Positions 1-5,745 of a stretch of 6,379 bases of DNA are shown here, piece by piece; the stretch's first letter is position 1; every line of letters starts with the position of its first letter. The DNA comes from Micrococcaceae bacterium UBA7136. Its GTDB lineage: Bacteria; Actinomycetota; Actinomycetes; Actinomycetales; Micrococcaceae. Below the pieces are notes generated by a model. That model ran no database searches. It saw only the letters and a list, made by a program, of their open reading frames with translations, and was not told the origin of the DNA. Location of the stretch: NCBI GenBank assembly GCA_002492045.1, contig DKXC01000106.1, positions 4,533-10,911 on the forward strand, in the 5' to 3' direction. The position numbers and the translations under genes were made by a program.

Positions 1-50
1 AGTAGAGAACTCTCTTGCATTGGCCTCTAAGCCTACTGAAAGAGCCGCCA

Positions 51-333
51 GAGGGCTTCTGAGAGCCTTCGTTGCGGGTTTCCTTCTTCTAGTACGTAGA
101 GGCTAGGGCCCTGAGAGAGCCTTTCTGGCTTCTGCATGAGAGGAAAGAAATCCAGTAGTGAGTCCGACTGTGAGCTGCTAAAGCCCTTGAGCCATAATCT
201 TCATAAAATCTGCAAGTAGAGAAATAAAAGAGTTAGGGCCCAAGAAGCCTGGGATTGAAACTGGAGCAGCTACCACGGTAGGCAGAACACACTCTTCAAA
301 AGAGGGCCCAGAAGAAGGTCTGAGAGGCCCTCT
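51..333. repeat. Degenerate AGGGC...CTGAGAG...GCC motif, three dispersed copies
   Basis: Three imperfect copies of a short word pair are visible. Copy one is 52-67 (AGGGC, then TCTGAGAGCC). Copy two is 105-121 (AGGGCC, then CTGAGAGAGCC). Copy three is 303-330 (AGGGCCC, then TCTGAGAGGCC after a longer gap). Each copy can fold on its own (GGCT/AGCC arms in copy one, AGAGGGCC 301-308 with GGCCCTCT 326-333 in copy three). Similarity is low enough that compositional bias toward GA-rich words is a real alternative to a true repeat family. Confidence 0.3.
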
Positions 334-403
334 AAAGGCTTAGAAGAATAAACCTGATACCGAACCAAGCATGAGGGTAAATAGTCCTCAGGCTGGCATC
401 TGG

Positions 404-416
404 CCTCTCCCAGAGG
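404..416. repeat. Short hairpin CCTCT-CCC-AGAGG
   Basis: Five-base perfect arms at 404-408 and 412-416 flank a three-base loop. It lies in the gene-less stretch and follows another short inverted repeat (TGAGG 372-376 / CCTCA 386-390). Neither has a T-tract on either strand, so terminator function is not supported. Confidence 0.35.
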
Positions 417-478
417 AAACTTGCGGAATCTGTCTGAAGCTTTCCTCATCAGAATAAGCTCCCTCAGAAGAGAGCGAG

Positions 479-490
479 AGGGAATTCCCT
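479..490. repeat. Perfect 12-base palindrome AGGGAATTCCCT
   Basis: Positions 479-490 are identical to their own reverse complement. A site like this could bind a dimeric regulator or form a small cruciform. No gene start lies nearby to give it a regulatory target, and it may be a chance product of the local GA/CT-rich composition. Confidence 0.35.
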
Positions 491-554
491 AAGAAGTAAG
501 AGACAGATTTTAGGCAAAGCAGATAAAGGAGCAAGAGAAGGTCCTGGATATAGC

Positions 555-590
555 AAGGGGCCCTGTACCTGATCAGGTACCGGGCCCCTT
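555..590 (-). terminator. Terminator hairpin of the ctaCDF operon
   Basis: Arms 555-571 and 574-590 pair along their whole length except for one mismatch (564 with 581): nine pairs rich in G and C, the mismatch, then seven more pairs around the two central bases. It begins 22 bases past the ctaF stop codon, the expected place for the end of the oxidase transcript. No long T-run follows on the minus strand, which is common in high-GC Actinobacteria. The structure is nearly symmetrical, so it could also stop transcripts arriving from the left. Confidence 0.8.
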
Positions 591-612
591 GGTCTAGCTT
601 AGCTAGCCTAGT

Positions 613-1014
613 TTAGTGGGCGTGATCTCCACGGCTGTACTCGTAGACCCAGCCAATGACAGCAACAATTGCCAGGGGCAGAGCCAGCAGTACAATCCAC
701 CAGTCAATAGCCAGGCCAACTACCAGGACGGTGCAGGTCAGACCAATGAAGATGGGCCACCAGGACCAGGGAGAGTAGAAGCCGTAGTCACCGGCTGCAT
801 CAGCGATCTCGCCGTCCAGGTTCTCGTTGGGCATATCCGGGTGCTTCTTGTAGGTGAAGCTGAGGAAGCACCAGAGGAAGAGGCACATAACCGCAGTGGC
901 CAGGATGGCGGGGAAGCCCGCCCACTCGCCGAAGTCGGTCACGTAGCCGTAGAAAATGCCAACCGGAATCAGGAAGATGCCGATGAAGGCGAAGGTGTTA
1001 GCAAGAATCTTCAC
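613..1014 (-). CDS. ctaF: Cytochrome c oxidase subunit IV (actinobacterial CtaF)
   Basis: CtaF is the small fourth subunit of the actinobacterial aa3-type cytochrome c oxidase. It is a membrane protein that packs against subunits I and III and carries no redox centre. The 133-residue product has the expected size and shape: four hydrophobic segments at about residues 5-24, 35-54, 84-103 and 104-124, a polar link at 55-80 containing KKHPDMPNEN, and an aromatic SPWSWWPIF stretch before the third segment. It starts at GTG (1012-1014) with a near-perfect Shine-Dalgarno sequence four bases upstream, and stops at TAA (613-615). It is the last gene of the ctaC-ctaD-ctaF unit, nine bases after ctaD and just before a strong hairpin. 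The family call rests on length, topology and operon position together. Confidence 0.93.
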   Translation of the reverse strand: MKILANTFAFIGIFLIPVGIFYGYVTDFGEWAGFPAILATAVMCLFLWCFLSFTYKKHPDMPNENLDGEIADAAGDYGFYSPWSWWPIFIGLTCTVLVVGLAIDWWIVLLALPLAIVAVIGWVYEYSRGDHAH

Positions 1015-1017
1015 GCT

Positions 1018-1026
1018 TCCTCCTTA
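1018..1026 (-). promoter_or_regulatory. ctaF: Ribosome binding site of ctaF overlapping the ctaD stop
   Basis: On the minus strand the bases read TAAGGAGGAAGC directly before the GTG of ctaF. The TAA is the stop codon of ctaD, so the Shine-Dalgarno sequence AAGGAGG shares its first bases with that stop. This fixes the ctaF start and makes translational coupling to ctaD likely. Confidence 0.8.
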
Positions 1027-2727
1027 GCGGCCCTGAGCTGCCTGGCGGGCAGCAGAGGCTACATCGTGGTTGGTGGACAGCTCTGGGTGGTGCAGGTCTA
1101 GAGCGGGACGCTCAGAACGGATGCGGGGCAGAGCAGTGAAGTTGTGGCGGGGCGGGGGGCAGGACGTTGCCCACTCCAGGGAGCCACCGAAGCCCCAAGG
1201 ATCGTCAACCTCAACCTTCTTGCCGTACTTGTGGGTGACGTAGAGGTTCCAGAACCAGGGCAACATGGAAACTGCCAGCATCATGGAGCCAACGGTTGAG
1301 AGCTGGTTCATCCAGGTGAAGCCGTCCTCAGGCATGTAGTCGGCGTAGCGACGGGGCATGCCGTCAACACCCAGCCAGTGCTGAACCAGGAAGGTGATGT
1401 GGAAGCTGATGAAGAGCAGCCAGAAGTGAATCTTGCCCAGACGCTCGTTGAGCATCTTGCCGGTGAACTTAGGCCACCAGAAGTAGAGGGCAGCAAACAT
1501 GCCGAAGACCAGAGTACCGAAGATAACGTAGTGGAAGTGAGCCACCACGAAGTAGGAATCGGACAGGTGGAAGTCCAGCGGCGGGGTTGCCAGGATAACA
1601 CCGGTGATACCACCGAAGAGGAAGGTGACCAGGAAGCCGATAACCCAGAGCATGGGGGTCTCGAAGGTAATCGAACCCTGCCACATGGTGCCAATCCAGT
1701 TGAAGAACTTCACGCCGGTAGGAATACCAATCAGCATGGTCATGAAGGAGAAGAAGGGCAGCATGACAGCACCGGTCACGTACATGTGGTGAGCCCAAAC
1801 GGTGACAGACAGAGCAGCAATCGCGATGGTTGCGAAAATCAGACCCTTGTAACCGAAGATGGGCTTACGGGAGAAGACCGGAATAATCTCTGACACGATG
1901 CCGAAGAAGGGCAGAGCCAGAACGTAGACCTCGGGGTGACCGAAGAACCAGAAGAGGTGCTGCCAAAGAACAGCGCCACCGTTTTCGGGGTCAAAGATGT
2001 GGCCGCCCAGACGACGATCCATACCCAGGGCAAAGAGAGCTGATGCCAGGGGCGGGAAGATCATGATAATCAGAATGGAGGTAATCAGGGTGGTCCAGGT
2101 GAAGACGGACATACGCCACATGGTCATACCGGGAGCACGCATGCAGAGGATGGTGGTCAGGAAGTTGACGCCACCCATGATGGTGCCGAAGCCCTGCAGG
2201 GCCAGACCGAAGATCCAGAGGTCACCACCGACGCTGGGGCTGTAGGTGGTGCTGTTGAGAGGTGCGTAAGCGAACCAACCGAAGGAAGCTGCACCCTGGG
2301 GGGTGATAAAGCCCGCGATGGCTACGAAGGAGCCAAAGAGGAAGAACCAGAAGGCCAGGGAGTTCAGACGGGGGAAGGCAACGTCCGGTGCACCAATCTG
2401 CAGGGGAACTAGGACGTTAGCGAAACCGGTGAAGAGCGGGGTACCAAACATGAGCAGCATGAGGGTGCCGTGCATGGTAAAGAGCTGGTTGAACTGCTCC
2501 TTGGTTTCGAGAATCTGCATGCCGGGCTCAAAGAGCTCCATGCGCATGAGCAGGGCCATGACGCCAGCAAAGCAGAAGAAGATGAAGGCTGCAATCAGGT
2601 ACATGTACCCGATGGTCTTGTGGTCTGTGGAGGTCAGCCAGTTGACGATGATACGCCCCTTGGACTGAGGGACCACCCGCGGTGCAAGGCTGGCCTTGCT
2701 ATCCGCTGAATACTCAAGAGTAGTCAC
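1024..2727 (-). CDS. ctaD: Cytochrome c oxidase subunit I (aa3-type, A1 family)
   Basis: Catalytic subunit of the terminal oxidase. It reduces O2 to water at the haem a3-CuB centre and pumps protons across the cytoplasmic membrane. The 567-residue protein has about twelve membrane segments and a complete ligand set: H86 (MHGT) and H399 for haem a, H397 for haem a3 (HFHY), and H264, H313 and H314 for CuB, with Y268 in GHPEVY as the cross-linked tyrosine. E266, D115 and N122 mark the D proton channel and K340 (GVKFFNW) the K channel, which places it in the A1 haem-copper family. The PRR pair at 458-460 contacts haem propionates. It starts at GTG (2725-2727) with GAGGT five bases upstream. Ten bases separate it from ctaC and nine from ctaF. 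The C-terminal tail of about 50 polar residues is usual for actinobacterial CtaD. Residue roles are by motif analogy to Paracoccus subunit I. Confidence 0.98.
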   Translation of the reverse strand: MTTLEYSADSKASLAPRVVPQSKGRIIVNWLTSTDHKTIGYMYLIAAFIFFCFAGVMALLMRMELFEPGMQILETKEQFNQLFTMHGTLMLLMFGTPLFTGFANVLVPLQIGAPDVAFPRLNSLAFWFFLFGSFVAIAGFITPQGAASFGWFAYAPLNSTTYSPSVGGDLWIFGLALQGFGTIMGGVNFLTTILCMRAPGMTMWRMSVFTWTTLITSILIIMIFPPLASALFALGMDRRLGGHIFDPENGGAVLWQHLFWFFGHPEVYVLALPFFGIVSEIIPVFSRKPIFGYKGLIFATIAIAALSVTVWAHHMYVTGAVMLPFFSFMTMLIGIPTGVKFFNWIGTMWQGSITFETPMLWVIGFLVTFLFGGITGVILATPPLDFHLSDSYFVVAHFHYVIFGTLVFGMFAALYFWWPKFTGKMLNERLGKIHFWLLFISFHITFLVQHWLGVDGMPRRYADYMPEDGFTWMNQLSTVGSMMLAVSMLPWFWNLYVTHKYGKKVEVDDPWGFGGSLEWATSCPPPRHNFTALPRIRSERPALDLHHPELSTNHDVASAARQAAQGR

Positions 2728-2740
2728 GATTTACCTCTTA
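2728..2740 (-). promoter_or_regulatory. ctaD: Ribosome binding site of ctaD at the ctaC stop
   Basis: The minus strand reads TAAGAGGTAAATC before the GTG start of ctaD. TAA is the ctaC stop codon and GAGGT (2733-2737) begins immediately after it, five bases from the start. This supports the GTG start and coupling of ctaD translation to ctaC. Confidence 0.7.
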
Positions 2741-3607
2741 GTTACTTGAAGAGTTCTTGTTGGGGTTGCGGTTGTACTCATCGCCCAGACGGCCTTCGTA
2801 GCCCTGGTCGCGTAGTTCCTGCATGCGCTGCTCGTATTCCTCCTGGCTCACAACAGCAACGTTGAAGAGCATCTCGGAGTGGTACTCGCCGCAGAGCTCT
2901 GCACACTTACCAGCGTAGGTGGCAGTCTCGGAGCCGGTGGTGAAGTACATGTGGTTAGTCATACCGGGGATGGTGTCTCGCTTCTCAAGGAAGGCGGGAA
3001 CCCAGAAGGAGTGGATGACGTCACGGGACTTAAGCTGAACGTCAACAGTTGAGTTAGCCGGCAGGTAGAGGGTAGGGAGGGTTTCCTCGACGCCTTCCTT
3101 ACCTTCCTTATCCAGGCGAGCCTGGACGCCGGGCAGGTAAACGTTTTCGTTCAGGTAGTTGAAGTCCCAAGACCACTGCTTACCGTAGACCTCAACGGTG
3201 ACGTCTGCGGTCTCAGACTTGGGAGCAGTAATCTGCCGCTCTGCAGTGTCTGAGAAGGTGAAGTAGCTGACGATCAGGATGATCGGCATAGCGGTGTAGA
3301 AGATTTCCAGGGGTGCATGGTAGCTGACCTGGCGGGGGTAGCCGGTTTCGTACTTACGGCGACGGTAGGCAATGATGCACCAGAGCATCAGGCCCCAGGT
3401 GATGAGACCAACGGCCAGAGCAGCGACCCAGGTACCAATCCAAAGGTCCATGATCGTGTTGGCGTTGTCGGTCACGTCACGCTTGGTGGGGAGCCAGCCC
3501 ACCGATGCCTGTTCTGAACAAGCGGTCAGGAGCAGAGTTGAGGCTGCCAGGGTAAGCCCCATGGCCTTACCCTTCAGTCCCCTGCTGGTTCGATGCTGCG
3601 AACTCAC
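2738..3607 (-). CDS. ctaC: Cytochrome c oxidase subunit II, CuA lipoprotein
   Basis: Subunit II takes electrons from cytochrome c (in Actinobacteria usually the di-haem QcrC of the bc1 complex) through its CuA centre and passes them to haem a in CtaD. The 289-residue protein opens with a lipoprotein signal peptide: positive residues, a hydrophobic core at about 16-27, and the lipobox L-T-A-C with the acylated cysteine at C30. Two membrane helices follow at about 54-80 and 100-118. The extracytoplasmic cupredoxin domain carries the aromatic YGKQWSWDF patch (141-149) and the CuA ligands H199, C235, E237, C239, H243 and M246 (CAELCGEYHSEM). No cytochrome c domain is fused. It starts at GTG (3605-3607) with AGGAAGG six to seven bases upstream. 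It is the first gene of the unit, behind its own 241-base upstream region. Confidence 0.98.
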   Translation of the reverse strand: MSSQHRTSRGLKGKAMGLTLAASTLLLTACSEQASVGWLPTKRDVTDNANTIMDLWIGTWVAALAVGLITWGLMLWCIIAYRRRKYETGYPRQVSYHAPLEIFYTAMPIILIVSYFTFSDTAERQITAPKSETADVTVEVYGKQWSWDFNYLNENVYLPGVQARLDKEGKEGVEETLPTLYLPANSTVDVQLKSRDVIHSFWVPAFLEKRDTIPGMTNHMYFTTGSETATYAGKCAELCGEYHSEMLFNVAVVSQEEYEQRMQELRDQGYEGRLGDEYNRNPNKNSSSN

Positions 3608-3613
3608 AGACGG

Positions 3614-3621
3614 CCCTTCCT
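3614..3621 (-). promoter_or_regulatory. ctaC: Ribosome binding site of ctaC
   Basis: The minus strand reads AGGAAGGG here, six bases before the GTG start at 3607. It supports the long form that includes the complete lipoprotein signal peptide, rather than the internal ATG at residue 16, which would remove the positively charged n-region. Confidence 0.65.
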
Positions 3622-3701
3622 AGTAGCGGTGTGCGTGTTACCCGGTACTGTGTGTGGACAGTATGAACCCAGGTATATATCTTTCACTTATGAGCTTACC
3701 C

Positions 3702-3733
3702 TGACAGAGGGTCATTCCAGTGACAACCTGTCA
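3702..3733 (-). promoter_or_regulatory. Paired TGAC-N5-GTCA inverted repeats upstream of ctaC
   Basis: Two 13-base inverted repeats of the same form lie in tandem: TGACAGAGGGTCA (3702-3714) and TGACAACCTGTCA (3721-3733), six bases apart and 19 bases centre to centre. The second has five-base perfect arms and contains, on the minus strand, TTGACA (3734-3729), a perfect -35 hexamer. No good -10 lies 16-18 bases downstream of it, so the promoter itself is not settled. A further GTGTCA half-site lies at 3744-3749. The layout, about 95 bases before the ctaC start, fits an operator for a dimeric regulator acting on ctaCDF. The regulator is unknown. Confidence 0.4.
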
Positions 3734-3784
3734 AGGATTGGACGTGTCATTTCATTAAGATTTTCCCAGACACTTCTTAAAGAC

Positions 3785-3814
3785 CCAGGGAGCCTGGCTA
3801 GGCAGACTCCCTGG
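3785..3814 (-). terminator. Hairpin terminator downstream of erpA
   Basis: Perfect eight-base arms CCAGGGAG (3785-3792) and CTCCCTGG (3807-3814) enclose a 14-base loop. On the minus strand the stem is followed by GTCTTTAAG, a modest T-run. It lies 34 bases past the erpA stop codon. It implies that ctaC is not mainly read through from erpA and has its own promoter between here and 3622. A smaller five-base hairpin (CCCTC 3827-3831, GAGGG 3836-3840) precedes it. Confidence 0.7.
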
Positions 3815-3848
3815 TCGAGTGTGAAGCCCTCTGCTGAGGGGGTCTGGA

Positions 3849-4202
3849 TTAGTGGAAGGAATCTCCACAGGCACAAGAGCCCTGAGCATTGGGGTTATCA
3901 ATCGAGAAGCCCTGCTTCTGAATGGTGTCCTCAAAGTCGATGGTAGAACCCTCTAGATAGGGGATGCTCATGCGGTCGACGATGACCTCAACACCGTCGA
4001 AGTCACGGATGGCATCGCCCTCCAGCTGACGCTCGTCAAAGTAGAGCTGGTAAATCAGACCGGAGCAACCGCCGGGCTGAACAGCAATGCGCAGGCGCAA
4101 ATCGGTGCGGCCTTCCTGCTCAAGCAGGGAACGAACCTTATCGGCTGCTACCTGGGTTAGATTGACACCGTGAGTAGGTACTTCAGTAAGGGTTTCAGTC
4201 AT
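3849..4202 (-). CDS. erpA: A-type iron-sulfur cluster carrier ErpA (HesB/IscA family)
   Basis: A-type carriers bind an Fe-S cluster and hand it to apo-enzymes in the cytosol. The 117-residue protein is full length for the family. It carries the three cluster cysteines in the standard arrangement: C46 within GGCSGL, and C110 and C112 in the C-terminal SCACGDSF motif. It starts at ATG (4200-4202). The Shine-Dalgarno signal close to that ATG is only a weak GAGAGA run, while a perfect AGGAGG lies 26 bases upstream with no start codon in range. An in-frame TAG near that AGGAGG rules out a longer form. It sits between a dipeptidase gene and the oxidase operon, a position near ctaC that I recall as common in Actinobacteria (in Mycobacterium tuberculosis the homologue Rv2204c lies near ctaC, Rv2200c). 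The choice between the labels ErpA and IscA-like is by actinobacterial convention. Confidence 0.93.
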   Translation of the reverse strand: MTETLTEVPTHGVNLTQVAADKVRSLLEQEGRTDLRLRIAVQPGGCSGLIYQLYFDERQLEGDAIRDFDGVEVIVDRMSIPYLEGSTIDFEDTIQKQGFSIDNPNAQGSCACGDSFH

Positions 4203-4302
4203 AGCGCTATCTCTCTTTCTCTTAGAAACCTCCTACTAGTCTACGCCTAAAGGAAGATGGATAAAAGACCTCTTCTTGAGGGCTTGGGTGGGGGCCTCTC
4301 CC
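4203..4302 (-). promoter_or_regulatory. Leader region of erpA with an orphan Shine-Dalgarno sequence
   Basis: This 100-base gap separates the dipeptidase stop from the erpA start. On the minus strand it carries AGGAGG (4234-4229), too far from the erpA ATG to serve it directly, followed by a purine-rich GAGAAAGAGAGA stretch that is probably the working ribosome contact. TAGACT (4243-4238) has a possible -10 shape but no convincing -35, so a promoter here is only a suggestion. Confidence 0.3.
4269..4281 (-). terminator. Weak hairpin with T-run downstream of the dipeptidase gene
   Basis: On the minus strand CCTC-AAGAA-GAGG is followed by TCTTTTAT, giving a short four-pair stem with a real T-run, about 21 bases past the dipeptidase stop. 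A second possible stem (GGGG 4291-4294 with CCCC 4300-4303) overlaps the stop codon itself. The stems are short, so termination may be partial and erpA may also be read from the dipeptidase transcript. Confidence 0.4.
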
Positions 4303-5688
4303 CTAGCTTTTAGCTGCCAGCATAATAGCCTCAGCCACAATGGCCTTCTTGAAATCAGGTAGGTAGAGGGACTCATTGGCGCTATGGGCCCTAGTATCAG
4401 GATCTTCGACACCGGTAATGAGAATCTGTGCCTGAGGATAGGCCTCCTTGAAGGAAGCAATAAAGGGGATGGAGCCACCCATGCCAGTAGCGACAGCCTC
4501 TAGGCCCCAGGCCTCTTCCAGAGCAGCTAGGGCCAGTTGAGCTCCCTCGCCTTCTAGCTCAGCCTGGTAGGGCTGGCCAGAATCTATAGCCTGATAGGTG
4601 AGCTGGGCCCCGTGAATGTTCTGGGCCTCCAGATGCTTTTCTAGGAACAGGTGAGCCTGGGCTGGGTCCTGGCCGGGGGCTAGGCGTAGACTAATGCGAG
4701 CTCGAGCGCTTGCGGCAATGGTGTTAGAAGAAGAATCAACCGGGGTGATATCCATGCCGATTAGGGAAAGAGCAGGCTGGGCCCAGAGGCGGGAGGTGAG
4801 GGAGCCTCGTCCAGCCAATTTCATAGAGGGCAGGATGCCTGAATCCCGTCGGAAATCCTCGGTATTATATTCAACCTCAGGTTCAGGTGCATGAATTAGA
4901 CCTTCAACTGCAACTGAACCTTGAGAGTCATGGAGGCTGGCTAGCAACTGAACCAAAACGGTCGGAGCATCCAGCAGGGGGCCACCAAACATACCTGAAT
5001 GGACAGCATGGCTAGCCACCCGCACAGAAATATCAGCCGAGATGACACCCCGCAGACCGGTAGTGAGGGCAGGCACCCCCTCCTTCCAATTAGCTGAATC
5101 AGCCACCACAATATAATCAGCAGCTAGCTTCTGCCGATAGGTCTCTAAGAAAGCCTCAAAGCTGGGTGAGCCAGCCTCCTCTTCGCCCTCAATGAAGAGG
5201 GTGACACCCACCTTAAAGTCTTCCCCCAGCACCTGCCACAAGGCCCGAACAGCTGCCAGGTGAACCATAATGCCGGCCTTATCGTCAGCAGTACCCCGGC
5301 CAAAGAGCCGGTCCCCCACCCGAGTAGCCTCAAAGGGCTCAGTCTCCCAAAGAGCAGGGTCACCGGCAGGCTGAACATCATGGTGAGCATAGAGCAAGAA
5401 GGTCGGATAGCCTTCAGCAGCAGGTTTCTGGGCCACAACCGCAGGCATCCCCTCCTTACCCTGCCCATAGCTGGCCCGCAGAATCTCAACCTGCTCAAAC
5501 CCAGCCTCCAGGGCTAGCTCCTGAACCTTAAGGGCTGAACGCTCTACCTGCGAGAGATCAAAGGACTCCCAGGCCACTGAAGGAATAGCCACCAGGTCAC
5601 GCAGGCGGGCAAGCTCAGCATCGAACTGCTCCTCAACCTGCTGGGTCAAACGGTCAGCGGAAGAAAAATTAAAGGAAAGACTAGTCAT
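4303..5688 (-). CDS. M20 family metallo-dipeptidase (cytosolic, CNDP/DUG1-like)
   Basis: A zinc-dependent peptidase predicted to cleave dipeptides in the cytosol. The usual motifs of the group are all present (numbered from the ATG at 5686-5688, 461 residues): YAHHDVQPAG with H102 and D104, GRGTADDKAG with bridging D135, EGEEEAGS with general base E170 and ligand E171, D197 in VADSANW, H230 in VHSGMFGG of the lid/dimer domain, GMGGSIPF at 402-409, and H435 in AHSANE. There is no signal peptide or membrane segment. Two starts are possible. ATG 5688 has GGGAG only two bases away. TTG 5709 adds seven residues (MKRILGV) and has GGTGAT five bases away. I chose ATG because it is the stronger codon and because the family, as I remember it, begins with MTS-like residues. 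It diverges from the DUF3043 gene and ends 100 bases before erpA. It uses many more CTAG-containing codon pairs than the cta genes. The exact substrate cannot be read from the sequence. Confidence 0.92.
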   Translation of the reverse strand: MTSLSFNFSSADRLTQQVEEQFDAELARLRDLVAIPSVAWESFDLSQVERSALKVQELALEAGFEQVEILRASYGQGKEGMPAVVAQKPAAEGYPTFLLYAHHDVQPAGDPALWETEPFEATRVGDRLFGRGTADDKAGIMVHLAAVRALWQVLGEDFKVGVTLFIEGEEEAGSPSFEAFLETYRQKLAADYIVVADSANWKEGVPALTTGLRGVISADISVRVASHAVHSGMFGGPLLDAPTVLVQLLASLHDSQGSVAVEGLIHAPEPEVEYNTEDFRRDSGILPSMKLAGRGSLTSRLWAQPALSLIGMDITPVDSSSNTIAASARARISLRLAPGQDPAQAHLFLEKHLEAQNIHGAQLTYQAIDSGQPYQAELEGEGAQLALAALEEAWGLEAVATGMGGSIPFIASFKEAYPQAQILITGVEDPDTRAHSANESLYLPDFKKAIVAEAIMLAAKS

Positions 5689-5733
5689 GACTCCCAGAAT
5701 ACGCTTCAAGTGTAATCACCGCTAGAACTTAGA

Positions 5734-5739
5734 TATTCT
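5734..5739 (+). promoter_or_regulatory. Candidate -10 element for a leaderless transcript
   Basis: TATTCT (5734-5739) fits the TAnnnT pattern of actinobacterial -10 elements. It ends exactly six bases before the GTG start at 5746, the spacing expected if transcription begins at the first base of the start codon. The -35 position (around 5711-5716, TGTAAT) is poor, which is usual for such promoters. No normally spaced Shine-Dalgarno exists, because AAAGG abuts the GTG. Confidence 0.45.
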
Positions 5740-5745
5740 TAAAGG

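Larger units (their letters stand above)
1..554. other. Gene-less region downstream of ctaF
   Basis: No reading frame here looks like a gene: stops are frequent in all six frames, and the longest edge-open plus frame closes at 104-106 after 34 codons with no recognisable motif. The stretch is unusually rich in GAGAG/CTCTC and GGGCCC words and in short inverted repeats, for example 54-57/64-67, 118-121/127-130, 270-281, 301-308/326-333, 372-376/386-390, 404-408/412-416 and the 12-base palindrome 479-490. It has no T-rich terminator, tRNA-like fold or clear promoter that I can defend. It could be a long spacer, a structured non-coding transcript, or decayed sequence. The base content alone does not decide between these. 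Confidence 0.6.

Noticed and set aside
2..106. Edge-open plus frame of 34 codons that might be the tail of a gene from the left
   Set aside because: It has no recognised domain or codon bias like the neighbouring genes, and is short enough to be open by chance.
1..612. CRISPR array, tRNA or insertion sequence in the gene-less stretch
   Set aside because: The repeated words are short, unevenly spaced and degenerate. There is no cloverleaf with a TTCGAAT-type loop, no transposase fragment, and no terminal inverted repeats with target duplications.
616..1101. Plus-strand open frame of 161 codons opposite ctaF and the end of ctaD
   Set aside because: It is fully antisense to clear oxidase genes, its translation is low-complexity and rich in E, G and Q, and it has no recognisable motif.
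1378..1893. Plus-strand open frame of 171 codons opposite ctaD
   Set aside because: It lies entirely within ctaD, whose ligand residues are intact. The translation is acidic and E/H/Q-rich, as expected from the reverse of a biased membrane gene.
3674..3679. TATATA upstream of ctaC as a -10 box
   Set aside because: It does not match the TAnnnT pattern well and no -35-like hexamer lies 16-18 bases away. It remains possible but is not supported enough to list.
3593..3946. Plus-strand open frame of 117 codons spanning the ctaC-erpA gap
   Set aside because: It overlaps the starts and ends of two solid genes on the other strand, crosses the terminator hairpin, has no good ribosome site, and shows no family features.
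4236..4478. Minus-strand open frame of 80 codons over the end of the dipeptidase gene
   Set aside because: It is an out-of-frame shadow of the dipeptidase C-terminus, which contains the conserved AHSANE motif in the true frame.
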